Below, piece by piece: positions 27,154 to 38,200 of a DNA stretch of 64,000 bases. The translations under genes and the position numbers were made by a program. The notes beneath the pieces are model-generated. The model did not search any database, was not told the origin of the DNA, and worked only from the letters and a program-made list of their open reading frames with translations. Numbering within the stretch: position 1 is the first letter of the stretch; each line of letters begins with the position of its first letter. Origin of the DNA: Zhouia spongiae (lineage in GTDB: Bacteria; Bacteroidota; Bacteroidia; Flavobacteriales; Flavobacteriaceae); the NCBI RefSeq assembly GCF_022760175.1, contig NZ_CP094326.1:2716804-2780803 (forward strand). Direction: 5' to 3'.

Positions 27154-29778
27154 TTAAATTTGTATACGCCTGTTCTGTTCTTTCGAAGCACTGATATCTT
27201 TAATTTCTTTAAAAAAACCGGTTTCCGGATTCCGAATTATAAGCCGGTGATTTTTCAATGAAAAAGTTTTAGGGGTGAAAGATTTGCTATTGACTCTCAG
27301 GCTATAAACAAGTATGTCTTTTTCGTCGTATAGTTCTATTACAGGGTTTGAAACGTTCACAAATTGCAACCCGGGCATCCATCCTTTTGCTTTCTTGCCA
27401 TAGTTTTGATCTTGTTTTATTACGATAGGCCATCCGTCGTATTGACCATCCGGATTGATTGATGGATTTACATATCTTGGCCAGCATTCAATTTTAATTT
27501 CCCGTTTCGTTTTATCAAAAACAATAATTCCATAACCTGTGACCCGATCGTAAATAACAGAAGGTTTTTTATGCGTTTTATATGGGTTCGCGGCAGATAC
27601 TACAGTCAGTTTATTGCCAAAGGCATCGTCAAAATCACCGGTATATAAGGGTCTTCCCAGTAGTGGTTTATGACCATGACTTAAGGGTGGCCACCACCGT
27701 CGCGGCCAGATATTATTAAGAGCCGGTGCGGCGAATGCAAAACCGGAATCCCCGTATTCGTCTACGCCATACTGTATGGTAGCCGGTAAATGCTGATCAC
27801 CTGCTATATGAAAGGCAAATGATTTGCGAATCGTTTCGATGGCTTTATTCCTGCCTTTTTGAGGCCATCCGTTAGAATCCATATCGGCCATTGGCATATC
27901 ATCTGGTATATAATGACCTTTTTCCGGTATTGGAAGCCTGGGGTTAACTTCGTCTATCATTGTACCTTTTGGCAAGGTTTGTAAAGTACAAAAAGTGGTT
28001 TGTGAAATGACAGCTTTCATTTGTGCTCCGTTCCAATTGGTGGTCCAATCATCTAAAAAACGGATTTGTCTTTCGCCCAATAGGGCTGCTTCTATATGTG
28101 AATGATCCTTAATGTTAAAATCCGGATTTTGGATAAAACCGTTCATTACTTTTGCTTCCGGAGGGAGTACATTTTTTGGAGCGGATTTAAATTTGCGATC
28201 TTCCAGGATAGCAAAACTGATGTTACCGTAATTCCAATGTGTATAATAAACACCAATATGCTGTTTAACAGGTGTTGCATCATAAGGATCCGGAAGGTTG
28301 CTGGTTTGTGTTTTCTGAACGACGTTTACCCATGCTGCGGGCATTTTATATCCGCCGCCGTCCTGAGAATTATATCCCCATCCTTTATTAACAGAAGCTT
28401 TCTTTCCTGCTTCACCCCATACATTACCATGATAGACATCGTGATCGTCAGGAAGAAAAGCCGATGGAATATTTTTGAAAATATCCCGGTACGACCAGCC
28501 GAACATATACCATTTGTGTAAATAATCCAAAATAGATTTTTCCAATGGTCCTTTCTGATACCTGAACCCCCCGTGATTTTCATAAAACTGATCTCCAAGA
28601 AAAAGCGCCAGGTCAGGACGATGTTTTAAAGTATTTTCTACAACTTCATTATTTGGGAATCCATAATGGCAATTGCAACTAAAGACGGCCGCTTTTAATT
28701 GATCGTTAAAAACCGGATTAGCGGCAATAATACCTTCATAAGAGTATTTTTCAATATTGTCTTTTAAAGGAAGCTCAAGTACTACCTTATAGGGAATATC
28801 CTTGTTTTCGTTCCATTTGTTTTTTCTGAAATGAGCTGTGCGTGAAAGAGGGTCTATTACTGATTGTGCAATTGTCTCCCATTTATTATGTTTAAAAACC
28901 TGCAATATAACCTTATGATTTTTAATTTTTTCAACAGGAGCTAACTGAGTCGTCATTTTAAGAACCCCTTCATGTAGTGTATATTGTGAGAAGCAAATTG
29001 GGCCAAATGTTTGTTGAAGTGAGGCTTTTAATTTCTTTCCTGAAATATTCCAGTCATAAAAGAAGCCTGCCGGAGTGTCTTTTTCTTCTTTATTAGAAGT
29101 GAAATCTGATAATAATGCGATGTTGCCTACCAGGTCTTGTGACGAAATGTTTTTAAGTTCTATCCTGTCTAGGATGTTGTTGTTTAATGTGCTAACAGCA
29201 TAGAACTCTGCATTGTATGTGTCGTTGTTTTTCCTGGCATTTAATGTTAACCGAACAGGGACGTTGGGGTCTATGGGGATGCTTCCGGTTTTATCGCCTA
29301 TGAATATATTTCCATTAGTGTATATGCCAGCTTCTAAACCTTTCCCAAAAATGGCATCTCTTCGATAATCTTGAAACGTTACCGGGCAAGGATAATCTCC
29401 GGCTTTAGCGCCGATTCTAAAGCCAATTCTGTCCTTTAAACTGTTTGTCTTGGCAGTAAGCTCTATAGTGATACTGGTTGAAAAATCTCCAGGGTGTTTA
29501 CCTAACTGATATTGAAGTTGATGGAGAGTTCTGTTGGCACCACATACAACACACGCTACTTTCCCATTCCTTATTTGCCAGTCCTGCAACCGGTTACCCC
29601 AAAAACCCGGACCTGTCCAATTTATATCCGGCCACCTTTCCCAGCTGCTTTTTACGGATAACACACTGTTTTTATCAGCTTTAACTTTTGATTCATTTTG
29701 CCATATTTGAGTATTTCCAGCCATGGGTATCGAGGCTAGTCCTAAAAACATGGTTTTAAGGTATTCTTTCCTGTTCAT
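27154..29778 (-). CDS. PhoD-like alkaline phosphatase/phosphodiesterase
   Basis: Exported metallophosphoesterase of 874 residues from ATG 29778. The start gives MNRKEYLKTMFLGLASIPMA, a Tat-like leader with RK in place of RR; a longer reading frame upstream lacks any signal. Residues about 50-230 form a beta-rich, lectin-like domain. The PhoD-type metal-site motifs follow: FSCNCHYG, LALFLGDQFYENHGG near 430, FLPDDHDVYHGN near 475 and FHIAGDQHLP near 665. It lies 154 bases after susD on the same strand and is probably the terminal gene of the SusCD operon, suggesting that the imported substrate is a phosphate ester or that phosphate release is the purpose. Confidence 0.85.
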   Translation of the reverse strand: MNRKEYLKTMFLGLASIPMAGNTQIWQNESKVKADKNSVLSVKSSWERWPDINWTGPGFWGNRLQDWQIRNGKVACVVCGANRTLHQLQYQLGKHPGDFSTSITIELTAKTNSLKDRIGFRIGAKAGDYPCPVTFQDYRRDAIFGKGLEAGIYTNGNIFIGDKTGSIPIDPNVPVRLTLNARKNNDTYNAEFYAVSTLNNNILDRIELKNISSQDLVGNIALLSDFTSNKEEKDTPAGFFYDWNISGKKLKASLQQTFGPICFSQYTLHEGVLKMTTQLAPVEKIKNHKVILQVFKHNKWETIAQSVIDPLSRTAHFRKNKWNENKDIPYKVVLELPLKDNIEKYSYEGIIAANPVFNDQLKAAVFSCNCHYGFPNNEVVENTLKHRPDLALFLGDQFYENHGGFRYQKGPLEKSILDYLHKWYMFGWSYRDIFKNIPSAFLPDDHDVYHGNVWGEAGKKASVNKGWGYNSQDGGGYKMPAAWVNVVQKTQTSNLPDPYDATPVKQHIGVYYTHWNYGNISFAILEDRKFKSAPKNVLPPEAKVMNGFIQNPDFNIKDHSHIEAALLGERQIRFLDDWTTNWNGAQMKAVISQTTFCTLQTLPKGTMIDEVNPRLPIPEKGHYIPDDMPMADMDSNGWPQKGRNKAIETIRKSFAFHIAGDQHLPATIQYGVDEYGDSGFAFAAPALNNIWPRRWWPPLSHGHKPLLGRPLYTGDFDDAFGNKLTVVSAANPYKTHKKPSVIYDRVTGYGIIVFDKTKREIKIECWPRYVNPSINPDGQYDGWPIVIKQDQNYGKKAKGWMPGLQFVNVSNPVIELYDEKDILVYSLRVNSKSFTPKTFSLKNHRLIIRNPETGFFKEIKDISASKEQNRRIQI

Positions 29779-29932
29779 ATGTTTAATGATAAAGGGGGAT
29801 TTACAGATGAGAGATAGAAGACAATTCCCTTTGTGAAGAGTTGTTCGTTCTTTTAAAGGGAAATTGCCTTGACCAACCAAATTTAACTAAGTTTTCTAGT
29901 TTAAAACCTTGTATGAATGATGAGGACTATTA

Positions 29933-31687
29933 TTAATAACCTGGATTCTGAATTAGATTAGGGTTGGTGTTTATCCAATCAAGATGTATCGGTAAATAAT
30001 AGCGTTCCATACCAAACGATCTCGTTACACTTTCTGCATTTTTAAGGGTAATCATATATCTGTCGGTATCTAAATTATATTTAAAAGTTAAGCCTTTCAT
30101 TCTTACTCCATCCATTTTTTCCTGAGCGATTCTCCATCTTTTTAAATCCCAGTAGCGGTGTTCTTCAAATGCAAGTTCTACCTGTCGTTCATTTCTCAGG
30201 TTGTCTTCTGATACGCTCATCAATGCCGGTACTCCTGCCCTGTTTCTTATAGCATTAAGATCGGTTAGAGCCTCGTCTTTTTTGTCTAGGTAAAAAGCCG
30301 CTTCAGCATGGTTGAGTAATATTTCAGCATATCTGAAAACATAAAAATTCTGGCCTGAAGCATTTGCGATCGGGTTTGTATTTGACTCATCTACTTTTTT
30401 TCTGACTAAAAGGGAAGTGTTTCGTACGTTTCGAGGCGGAGCAGCAGCCGGCCATGGCGTTCCGTCTCTGTCCAGAGTACCGCTGTTTACCGTAACAACC
30501 TCCCCGTTAGTATTCGTATAAGTCGTGCTAACGTGAAAATAGACTGTACCGCCTTGCCATTCGTATTCCGGATAATATACCGATGCTCTGAACCGGGGAT
30601 CGCGCATCCCGAAAAATTCATTGATATCCCAGGAATTTTCATCAGTTAGCTCATCTCTTGATACGCCAGTAATGGGGCTCCCTTCTACAAAACCGTAGAG
30701 TTCTACAAAATCGTAGAACACCGGATAGTTGGAATTCCATGAAGCGCTGAAACCTTGTGGGGTTGCCAGGTTATCGAAAGAATGGCCTTTTACAAAAGGT
30801 TCAAATACTTTTGCAAATATGACTTCGTCATTTTCTTCATCTAAAAACAGTTGAATATAATTTTCAACTTTATCATCGCTTTTATCGTATAAAACATACC
30901 CCCCCTCATTTATGATTTTTTGAGACGCGTCATAACTTCTTTGGTAATACGTATTTGCTTCAGTAGCTGCAATTCCAACAATTCCTTCAAGTTGCATCTC
31001 ACCAAACATTGCAATGCTGGCAGCATAAAGCATAGCTCTACTTTGTAATGCCAGGGCAGTAAATTTATCGGCCCGACCGTTAACACCACTTTTAGCATCT
31101 GGAAATAACGGCAAGATGTCATTTATCTCGTTATAAATAAAGTCGTACACTTCCTTTTCGGTATTTCGGGAGGGGTAGAGTTCCTCAGTCGGGTCAGTAT
31201 CATTTTGAACCTTTGTCACTATGGGAACCCCGCCGTAACGTCTGACCAACTCAAAGTACATATAAGCTCTTAAAAATCTGGCTTCAGCTATTTTTGCATT
31301 TATATAGTCCCGGGTAAAAGAAATACTGTTTTCAATATTCTCAAGCAGGTAATTTACATCCCTGATATTACCATACGGCCAATAAGTTAAAGACCCGCCA
31401 CCGTTTTCTTCAGAATATGTCCTTAAAACAGCCTGATTAGGTGTTTGCCAATTGGCGAAAGCAGTATGTTCTGCCCCGACCGCAGCAATGAGTCCCATTG
31501 CATTATTGCCTTCTCCACCTAAATCTTGAAATCTGATAGCTTCATATATTTTTGCTAAATAAGCTTCGGTAAGGTTTTCATCTTCAAAAACCACATCCTC
31601 AGAAATAAAGTTGGGTTCTTTGGTAAGATCTTTATCGCAGCCTGTAAATAAAGCTGCTATTATCATGATTAAAAATATATTTTTCAT
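29933..31687 (-). CDS. SusD/RagB family outer-membrane substrate-binding lipoprotein
   Basis: Surface lipoprotein that captures the ligand over the TonB-dependent channel. Start ATG 31687 gives 584 residues with a lipoprotein signal: MKNIFLIMIIAALFTGCDKD, lipid-modified Cys at 17. The N-terminal SusD-like TPR region (RDYINAKIAEARFLRAYMYF) and the RagB C-terminal segment (RYAEILLNHAEAAFYL, then NERQVELAFEEHRYWDLKRW) are both present. It follows susC by 48 bases. Ligand not deducible; the PhoD-like enzyme downstream hints at an organophosphate. Confidence 0.93.
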   Translation of the reverse strand: MKNIFLIMIIAALFTGCDKDLTKEPNFISEDVVFEDENLTEAYLAKIYEAIRFQDLGGEGNNAMGLIAAVGAEHTAFANWQTPNQAVLRTYSEENGGGSLTYWPYGNIRDVNYLLENIENSISFTRDYINAKIAEARFLRAYMYFELVRRYGGVPIVTKVQNDTDPTEELYPSRNTEKEVYDFIYNEINDILPLFPDAKSGVNGRADKFTALALQSRAMLYAASIAMFGEMQLEGIVGIAATEANTYYQRSYDASQKIINEGGYVLYDKSDDKVENYIQLFLDEENDEVIFAKVFEPFVKGHSFDNLATPQGFSASWNSNYPVFYDFVELYGFVEGSPITGVSRDELTDENSWDINEFFGMRDPRFRASVYYPEYEWQGGTVYFHVSTTYTNTNGEVVTVNSGTLDRDGTPWPAAAPPRNVRNTSLLVRKKVDESNTNPIANASGQNFYVFRYAEILLNHAEAAFYLDKKDEALTDLNAIRNRAGVPALMSVSEDNLRNERQVELAFEEHRYWDLKRWRIAQEKMDGVRMKGLTFKYNLDTDRYMITLKNAESVTRSFGMERYYLPIHLDWINTNPNLIQNPGY

Positions 31688-31735
31688 CTCTTTATGTTTA
31701 ATTTTAGACAACAATAAATGCTTCTGAGTACAGCT

Positions 31736-34700
31736 CTATAAGCCTAGCTGTACCCCAAACGAATAAGTTCTGAGTAAAGGTGCATTAAACGCATTTGGGG
31801 CTGAAGACTCTTCCGGATCAATGGCATTTTTGTAAATGCCCAGGTTTGAAAAAGTAATTAGATTGTCTCCCGATACATAGAACAGTACTTTAGTAAAGCC
31901 AATAGTTTTAATTACTTCTTTTGGTAAATTGTAAGATAAATTGGCAGTTTTTAATCTAAAATATGTTCCGTCTTTTAACCAGAAATCAGACGCGGCATTA
32001 TTCCATTGCCTGCTCCCGCTTCTTTCATAAGCAGGTAGTTGTGCATTGGGGTTGTTTCCAATTCCTGGGTTTGAAGGATCTTGTGTCCAGCTATATTTTG
32101 TGTGTAAGGTAAGAGGCACTTGTTCATTTGAGAAAGGCGCTCTTAACAAACCATTGACGTTGACATTAAACCTGGAAGCTCCTTGCCATAGCATTGAAAG
32201 GGAGAAGTTTTTATAAGAAAACCTGGTGTTTAGAGAGTATGTTATTTCCGGATTGGATCCGTATCCCATTTGGTATCTGTCTGCCCTGTCAATTATATTA
32301 TCGCCATTGAGATCTGAATAACGAATATCTCCGACTTTAGGCGTACCATTAAGGCCGGCGGTACCTCCTTCGATGGTGTATTGAGACAAGTAATCGTCTA
32401 CTTCTTGCTGGGTATTGAACAAGCCGTTGGATTTGTAACCAAACCATCTGTTTACCCATCTTCCGGAGCGTTGGTCAAATTTCACCTGTACCGGATCGGT
32501 TTCGTCAATTTCTTCTAAGTAGTCTTCGTATTTTTCGCGGGAAAAACCTATTCCGGCATTGAGGTCGATCTTAAAGTCATTAATTTGTGTTCTGTATCCC
32601 AAAGCAGCATCAAAACCTCTGTTACTCCTGCTATCAGTATTAACAAGTGGCAGGTTGGCACCGAAAGTATTAGGAAGGCTAACCAATGGTCTTCTTAAAA
32701 GACCTTCCCTTTTCCTGTAAAAGACATCTAAATTTGCATACAGCTTCCCTTTGAACAACGAGAGATCCAGGCCGGCATTGTATAAGGTTGTTTCTTCCCA
32801 GGTAATGTTAGGGTTAACAATACCGGCAGTTCTGATAACGGGAACATATTCACCATCAATAATATAAATGTCATTCAATTCTTCATAACCGGTTAAAAAG
32901 TCAAATGCCGTGTTGCTGACATTATTATCGATACCTGTTTCACTATAACTTAATCTTAACTTAAGTTCATCGACAGAAGTACTGTTTAAAAAGTCTTCTT
33001 TGGCAATATTCCAACCTGCCATTACAGAAGGAAAATATCCCCACCTGACATCTGTTCCGAATTTAGAACTGGCATCGGCACGTAATGTGGCTTCGAACAG
33101 GTATTTTTCTTTGTAATTGTAATTCAGCCTTCCTGCAAAACTAACACGGGTGTACTCTATGTCTCTTCCGGTACCAGAGGTTGATGTCAGATCTTCAGGG
33201 CCGTTTATCTGAGGGATTTGCGTAGTAAGTAAATCTCTTCTGGAAGCCCCGAGAGAATTGTATGTATTGTCTTCTTTTTCACCAAAAACAAGAAGCCCGA
33301 TTTGATGATCATTAAATGTATTGTCAAACTGACCATATAATCTCGATAAGATCCTCCTTCTTGGTCCGTCACCGCCATTCACTGATTTACTGAATGAATT
33401 AGTTAAAATGGTAGCTTCTTTCGTATATCCGTCAAAATCTTCAGTTACAGCGGCAGGATCGTAACTCCAGACGTCGTACGGCTGATTTAAGGTTTCATTG
33501 CTTATTGTTCTCAACCTGACGTTGGTCTTTGCTCCCAGCGTAAGGCCTTCTAAAAATTTCGGACTGTATTTTAGCTCAAGTGCAGCGGTAAGCGTTTCAA
33601 CTTTTGTTTTATTGTACCCGGCAAACTTTTTTTGTGACCTGGCTACGGGGTTCCTTTGGCTGAATCCTGTATAAGGAGCTCTGTCTTTATCCGGAAGTTC
33701 ATAAGCATATATGGGCTGAGAGGTACGAAGCTCATTCCAGATTTCACCCAGGCTTCCCGATGCATAGTCCCTGTCTTGATCGATGTATTGACTGGTAAGG
33801 CTCATTCCTAACTCGTCGGTAATGTCAACATCCAGATTGTTGGTTACGGTCATTTTATTATATTGATAATCGCCATTAAAGATTCCTTGCTGACTTAATG
33901 TACCTACAGAAGTAAAATACTTTACATTTTCGCTGCCACCCCTCAAACTGAAATTATGGCTTGACAGGGGAGACCCCGAATTTCGAAGTAGCCCGTCTAC
34001 CCAGCTATAACTTGGCTTCTGACCAGAGCTATAGAGCTCCAGGTTCTCTTCTGTAAATAAAGTACCATAATTAATATCCTGATTAGGGTTTGCCGGGTCA
34101 TATTGAGTATTAAAAACAGCATTTCTACCTGTCTGGATAAAATCGGAAGCATTTACCTGTTCAGGAAAAGTCAGTCGCTGTTGTAATCCGTAATAACCAT
34201 GATAATTGAAACTGGACTTCCCTTCTTTTCCTCTTTTTGTGGTTACCAGGATGACCCCATTACCGGCTCGGGCCCCGTAGATAGCAGCTGATGCATCTTT
34301 CAAAACAGTAATAGATTCGATATCGTTTGGATCTAATCTGTCAAAGTAAGATTCAATACCGTCGACAATAACCAAAGGCTCTCCAAACCCCCTTATACTT
34401 AAAGAAACATTACCTTGACCCGGTAATGACGGATTTTGATTGGTAATTAACCCCGGTACTTGACCAATCATCAAATCCTTCACATTGGTTGCGGGTATTG
34501 AAACAACATCGTCGGCTTTAATGCTTGATACAGCACCGGTAACATTCAGTTTTTTTTGCGTTCCATAACCCACCACGACAACCTCGTCCAGGGTAGATGT
34601 TTCGGTAATTAAGATAATATCAATATTCGTTCTTCCATTTATTGGAACTTCCTGAGTTTTGAATCCTACAGAGCTAACTATCAGAATTGCATTTGGGTTT

Positions 34701-34984
34701 GGCGCCGAAAGATTAAATATTCCATCAAAATCGGTTGCAACACCTATGTTAGTTCCTTTGATAACAACACTCACACCGGGAATAGCGATTCCTTCTTCAT
34801 CGGTTATTTTACCCGAAATATTAGTTTGAAAGCGGGTGTTGTTTTTAAGATGATTCTCTTTGAGTACAGTGTGGTTAAAACCATACACAGAAGCGCATAA
34901 CAGTAAAGCCAAAGTATAGACCGGCCCCTTTAAAAAACGATTCTTGGGCAACAATACTCCCTTGTTAAATAGTTTAGTTCTCAT
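31736..34984 (-). CDS. SusC/RagA family TonB-dependent outer-membrane receptor
   Basis: A 1082-residue beta-barrel importer. After an N-terminal signal region (GPVYTLALLLCASVYGF) comes a carboxypeptidase-regulatory-like domain (ISGKITDEEGIAIPGVSVVI). The SusC TonB-box-like ETSTLDEVVVVGYGTQKK follows, then the plug with the family signatures SIRGFGEPLVIVDGI and VLKDASAAIYGARAGNGVI, and the barrel ending in a terminal leucine-rich strand (RTYSFGVQLGL). First gene of the SusC-SusD-PhoD transcript, divergent from a propeller-type regulator that is likely its activator. Confidence 0.95.
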   Translation of the reverse strand: MRTKLFNKGVLLPKNRFLKGPVYTLALLLCASVYGFNHTVLKENHLKNNTRFQTNISGKITDEEGIAIPGVSVVIKGTNIGVATDFDGIFNLSAPNPNAILIVSSVGFKTQEVPINGRTNIDIILITETSTLDEVVVVGYGTQKKLNVTGAVSSIKADDVVSIPATNVKDLMIGQVPGLITNQNPSLPGQGNVSLSIRGFGEPLVIVDGIESYFDRLDPNDIESITVLKDASAAIYGARAGNGVILVTTKRGKEGKSSFNYHGYYGLQQRLTFPEQVNASDFIQTGRNAVFNTQYDPANPNQDINYGTLFTEENLELYSSGQKPSYSWVDGLLRNSGSPLSSHNFSLRGGSENVKYFTSVGTLSQQGIFNGDYQYNKMTVTNNLDVDITDELGMSLTSQYIDQDRDYASGSLGEIWNELRTSQPIYAYELPDKDRAPYTGFSQRNPVARSQKKFAGYNKTKVETLTAALELKYSPKFLEGLTLGAKTNVRLRTISNETLNQPYDVWSYDPAAVTEDFDGYTKEATILTNSFSKSVNGGDGPRRRILSRLYGQFDNTFNDHQIGLLVFGEKEDNTYNSLGASRRDLLTTQIPQINGPEDLTSTSGTGRDIEYTRVSFAGRLNYNYKEKYLFEATLRADASSKFGTDVRWGYFPSVMAGWNIAKEDFLNSTSVDELKLRLSYSETGIDNNVSNTAFDFLTGYEELNDIYIIDGEYVPVIRTAGIVNPNITWEETTLYNAGLDLSLFKGKLYANLDVFYRKREGLLRRPLVSLPNTFGANLPLVNTDSRSNRGFDAALGYRTQINDFKIDLNAGIGFSREKYEDYLEEIDETDPVQVKFDQRSGRWVNRWFGYKSNGLFNTQQEVDDYLSQYTIEGGTAGLNGTPKVGDIRYSDLNGDNIIDRADRYQMGYGSNPEITYSLNTRFSYKNFSLSMLWQGASRFNVNVNGLLRAPFSNEQVPLTLHTKYSWTQDPSNPGIGNNPNAQLPAYERSGSRQWNNAASDFWLKDGTYFRLKTANLSYNLPKEVIKTIGFTKVLFYVSGDNLITFSNLGIYKNAIDPEESSAPNAFNAPLLRTYSFGVQLGL

Positions 34985-35062
34985 ACATAAAAAATTATTG
35001 GTTAAAAAGTCATTTGGTCTTAGCAGCTAATAAAACAATATGGTTTTTGAGTAGTGCATGTC

Positions 35063-35070
35063 CAAACTTA
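35063..35070 (-). promoter_or_regulatory. Candidate -7 box for susC
   Basis: Reads TAAGTTTG on the minus strand (TAnnTTTG). It is 79 bases before the susC ATG. The upstream -33 element is poor, as expected for an activator-dependent promoter. Confidence 0.45.
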
Positions 35071-35108
35071 TATCAATAAATTCTAGACGAACAGGGTGTT
35101 TGGGTATA

Positions 35109-35144
35109 CATTTAGGTTACATTTATATTTCATTTAGGTTACAT
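35109..35144. repeat. 14-bp tandem repeat, likely activator half-sites
   Basis: CATTTAGGTTACAT occurs twice without mismatch, at 35109-35122 and 35131-35144, with start points 22 bases apart (two helical turns). Measured from the proposed susC -7 box the copies lie about 40-80 bases upstream, the usual position for an activator. The regulator gene begins about 100 bases to the right. Confidence 0.6.
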
Positions 35145-35245
35145 AGCAGGTGTTTTTTAAATAAATAGTATCATTGTATAATGTTGTTTTAAAGAGTTTT
35201 ATGTTGATTATATATACCTTTTTTAAAAATGTTAAAAATTACATA

Positions 35246-38200
35246 ATGAGTTTCGTCAGGTTAAGTGCTTTATTTCTGTTTTTTATTCTTTTCTCTTGTA
35301 AGGTTACAGGACAGCATATTCGGTTTAAGTATGTTAATAAGGATACCGGGCTCTATGATAATTTAATAAAGAGCATTGTACAAGACGATAAAGGAACCGT
35401 TTGGATAGCAACTAGTTTGGGGGTTAACAAGCTTGACGGGAATGAAGTTAAAAAGTATTCTTTGAGTAATGGTACTGCGGCTGTAGTAAACATGTTGTAT
35501 GAAGATTCCAGGAGACAGCTTTGGGCGGCTACAGAGTTCGGGCTCTATAAATATAATTCCGGTACGGACAGATTCGACTATTGGGAATCAATAGATCCTA
35601 AATTAAACGAAGCCCTTAAATCAGATATTTTCGAAATTTTAGAGGCCGATGATGGCAGTCTTTTGATAATCAATTCTCATGGATACGTTATTAGGTTTTC
35701 AGAAACCAATGATTTTAAAACTACATTTTATTCGTATAAAGATACCAATGGCAAGAGGCTTTACATGAAAACTATGGCAAAAGATGCTGATGGAAACCTA
35801 TGGTTAGGCACAAATGATGGAAGGTTATTACAGGTTTCAGACAACCGGCTGGTTACGACCGGGTTTGCAAAAACAAAAAACGAATCTGCGATTCAGGTTA
35901 TCGTTTTCGACGATCAAAACCAGTTATGGATCGGAACCTCAGGAAACGGGCTTTTCCGATTTAATCCTGCAACCAGGGATTATAAACATTATTACAAGAG
36001 CAATAATAACGACGTATCAAAAAGTATTAACGATAACATCATTTTATCATTATACGTAGATAAACAAAACAATTTATGGATCGGTACCGACAGTGGAGGG
36101 CTTAATTTATATCAGATTGATGAAGATACTTTTTCCTATATAAATAGCCTGGCTATTCCTAATTACTCAATACCGGACAATTCAATTTCATATATAACCC
36201 AGGGGTATGGTGATATTATTTGGGTCGGAACGATACATGGCGGCGTCAGTTATTTTAAAAATGAATTAGTTCTGAATAATATCTCACCTGTGAAACTCAA
36301 ATTTCCTAAAAACGACCAGCAGGGGTCTGTGGTTTTAAAAGACAAAAAGGGAAATTTATGGGTTTCTGCGGGCAGGAACGGATTAAGGATGTATGATCCC
36401 CGAAGCGGAAGAACAAAAGTTTTTATCGATGACCCTGATTCTCAAACAGATTTAAATGGTAATATTATAATATCGCTTTTTGAAGACCCTAAAGGCAGGA
36501 TTTGGATTGGAACATATTGGAATGTTTTAAACATATACGACCCTGAAAAAGATAAATTTATAGCTTTTCCTAAACAGGATCATACACGAGGGACTTTTGC
36601 TATAGAAAAAGATGATGAAGGTCGTATATGGCTCGGGTGTAATTCGGGGATTTATATTTATGACACAGACCTGAATCTCATAAAATCAATTCAAAAAGGA
36701 GGTGCAGAAGGGTTAACTTCCAATACTGTTAAGGCATTGTATAACGATGTTAAAGGCGATATGTGGATAGGTACCAGGGATGGATTAAATATATATCATA
36801 AAGAGAATGATAAGTTCGAAAAATTCTTTTTTGATGTTGATGACAGTACTTCGTTGAGCTGTGATAATATTGTTTCAATAGCAGGGAACGAGGATTTATC
36901 AATATTGATAGGTACCTATGGGGGAGCCTTGAATGTTTATTCAAGAGAAAAGAAAAATTTTAAGAGAATAGGGGCTGATGAAGGTTTGAATGGAGAAATT
37001 ATCAGGGGGATTAATATCGATAATGATAAAAATGCATGGTTGAGTACAAATTCAGGGTTAAGTAAGATCTCCCCTGATTGGCAAATAGAGAACTTTGATA
37101 TAGAACATGGAATACATGGCTTTAATGGAGGAAAGGCTCTATTGGTAAATGATACAATGTATATGGGAAACAGTAACGGGTTAACCTATTTTAATCCTTC
37201 GAAGATGGTATTTGATTCGCTGTCCCCTAAAATTTTTATTACCAAGTTAAGGTTGTTGGAAAATAAAACATTTGAAGAAATACCTTTTTCAGTGATAGCC
37301 AACAACGAAGAAGAAATTCCTGAGGTGATGATGCTTCCCGATAATGACTTGATATCGGTACATTTTGCAACGTCAGATTATTGGACCTCAGAAAAAAATT
37401 CTTTCGTATTTATGCTTGAAGGGCTGAATGATAACTGGCAGAGTATACAAAAGCAAAACATTCTGACTTTTGCCAATCTTGCCCCGGGCAATTACCTTCT
37501 TCGTATAAAAGTAAATCCGGAAAGCAATACAGAGGATGTTCAGGAAGCAATGCTAAAAATAGTTGTTAAGCCTTCTTTTTTTCAAATGGGAGTAGTAAGA
37601 CTTGGGTTATTGATGTTTGTGTTTACAGGAATCATATTCTTGTTTGTTTGGAGAGATCGCTATATCAAAGCACAAAGAAACAGGCTTGAATTTTTGGTAA
37701 AAGAAAAAACAAAAGAAATTAAGCGTCAGGAAGAGGAAGCTTTTAAGAAAGATCTGGCCCTGCTTGAAGCCGAGAAAAAAAACCAAGAACTGCATCGCAA
37801 AAGACTTAGAGAAGAACTTAATTTTAAAATAGAGGAACTTACGAATTATACCTTGCGAACGCTACAAAAGAATGATTTGCTTATTGGGATTAAAGAAATG
37901 CTTGTGAAAGCCAAGAGCAACCCAAAACCGCAAAAGATACAAACTTCTGCAATCGTAAGTATGATAGACGATAGTCTGAGGTTTGATAAGGATTGGGAGG
38001 ATTTTTACACATTGTTTAATCAACTGCACCCGACTTTTATAAAAAGCTTGAAAACGCAGCATCCGGAATTGTCTGAGCGAGAAATAAAATTGTGCTCACT
38101 TATTAAATTAAAGTTTACATCACAACATATAGCTACTTTATTTGGTATTTCCTTGAGTTCTGTTAAAGTTGCCAGGCATCGTCTGAGAAAAAAATTGTAT

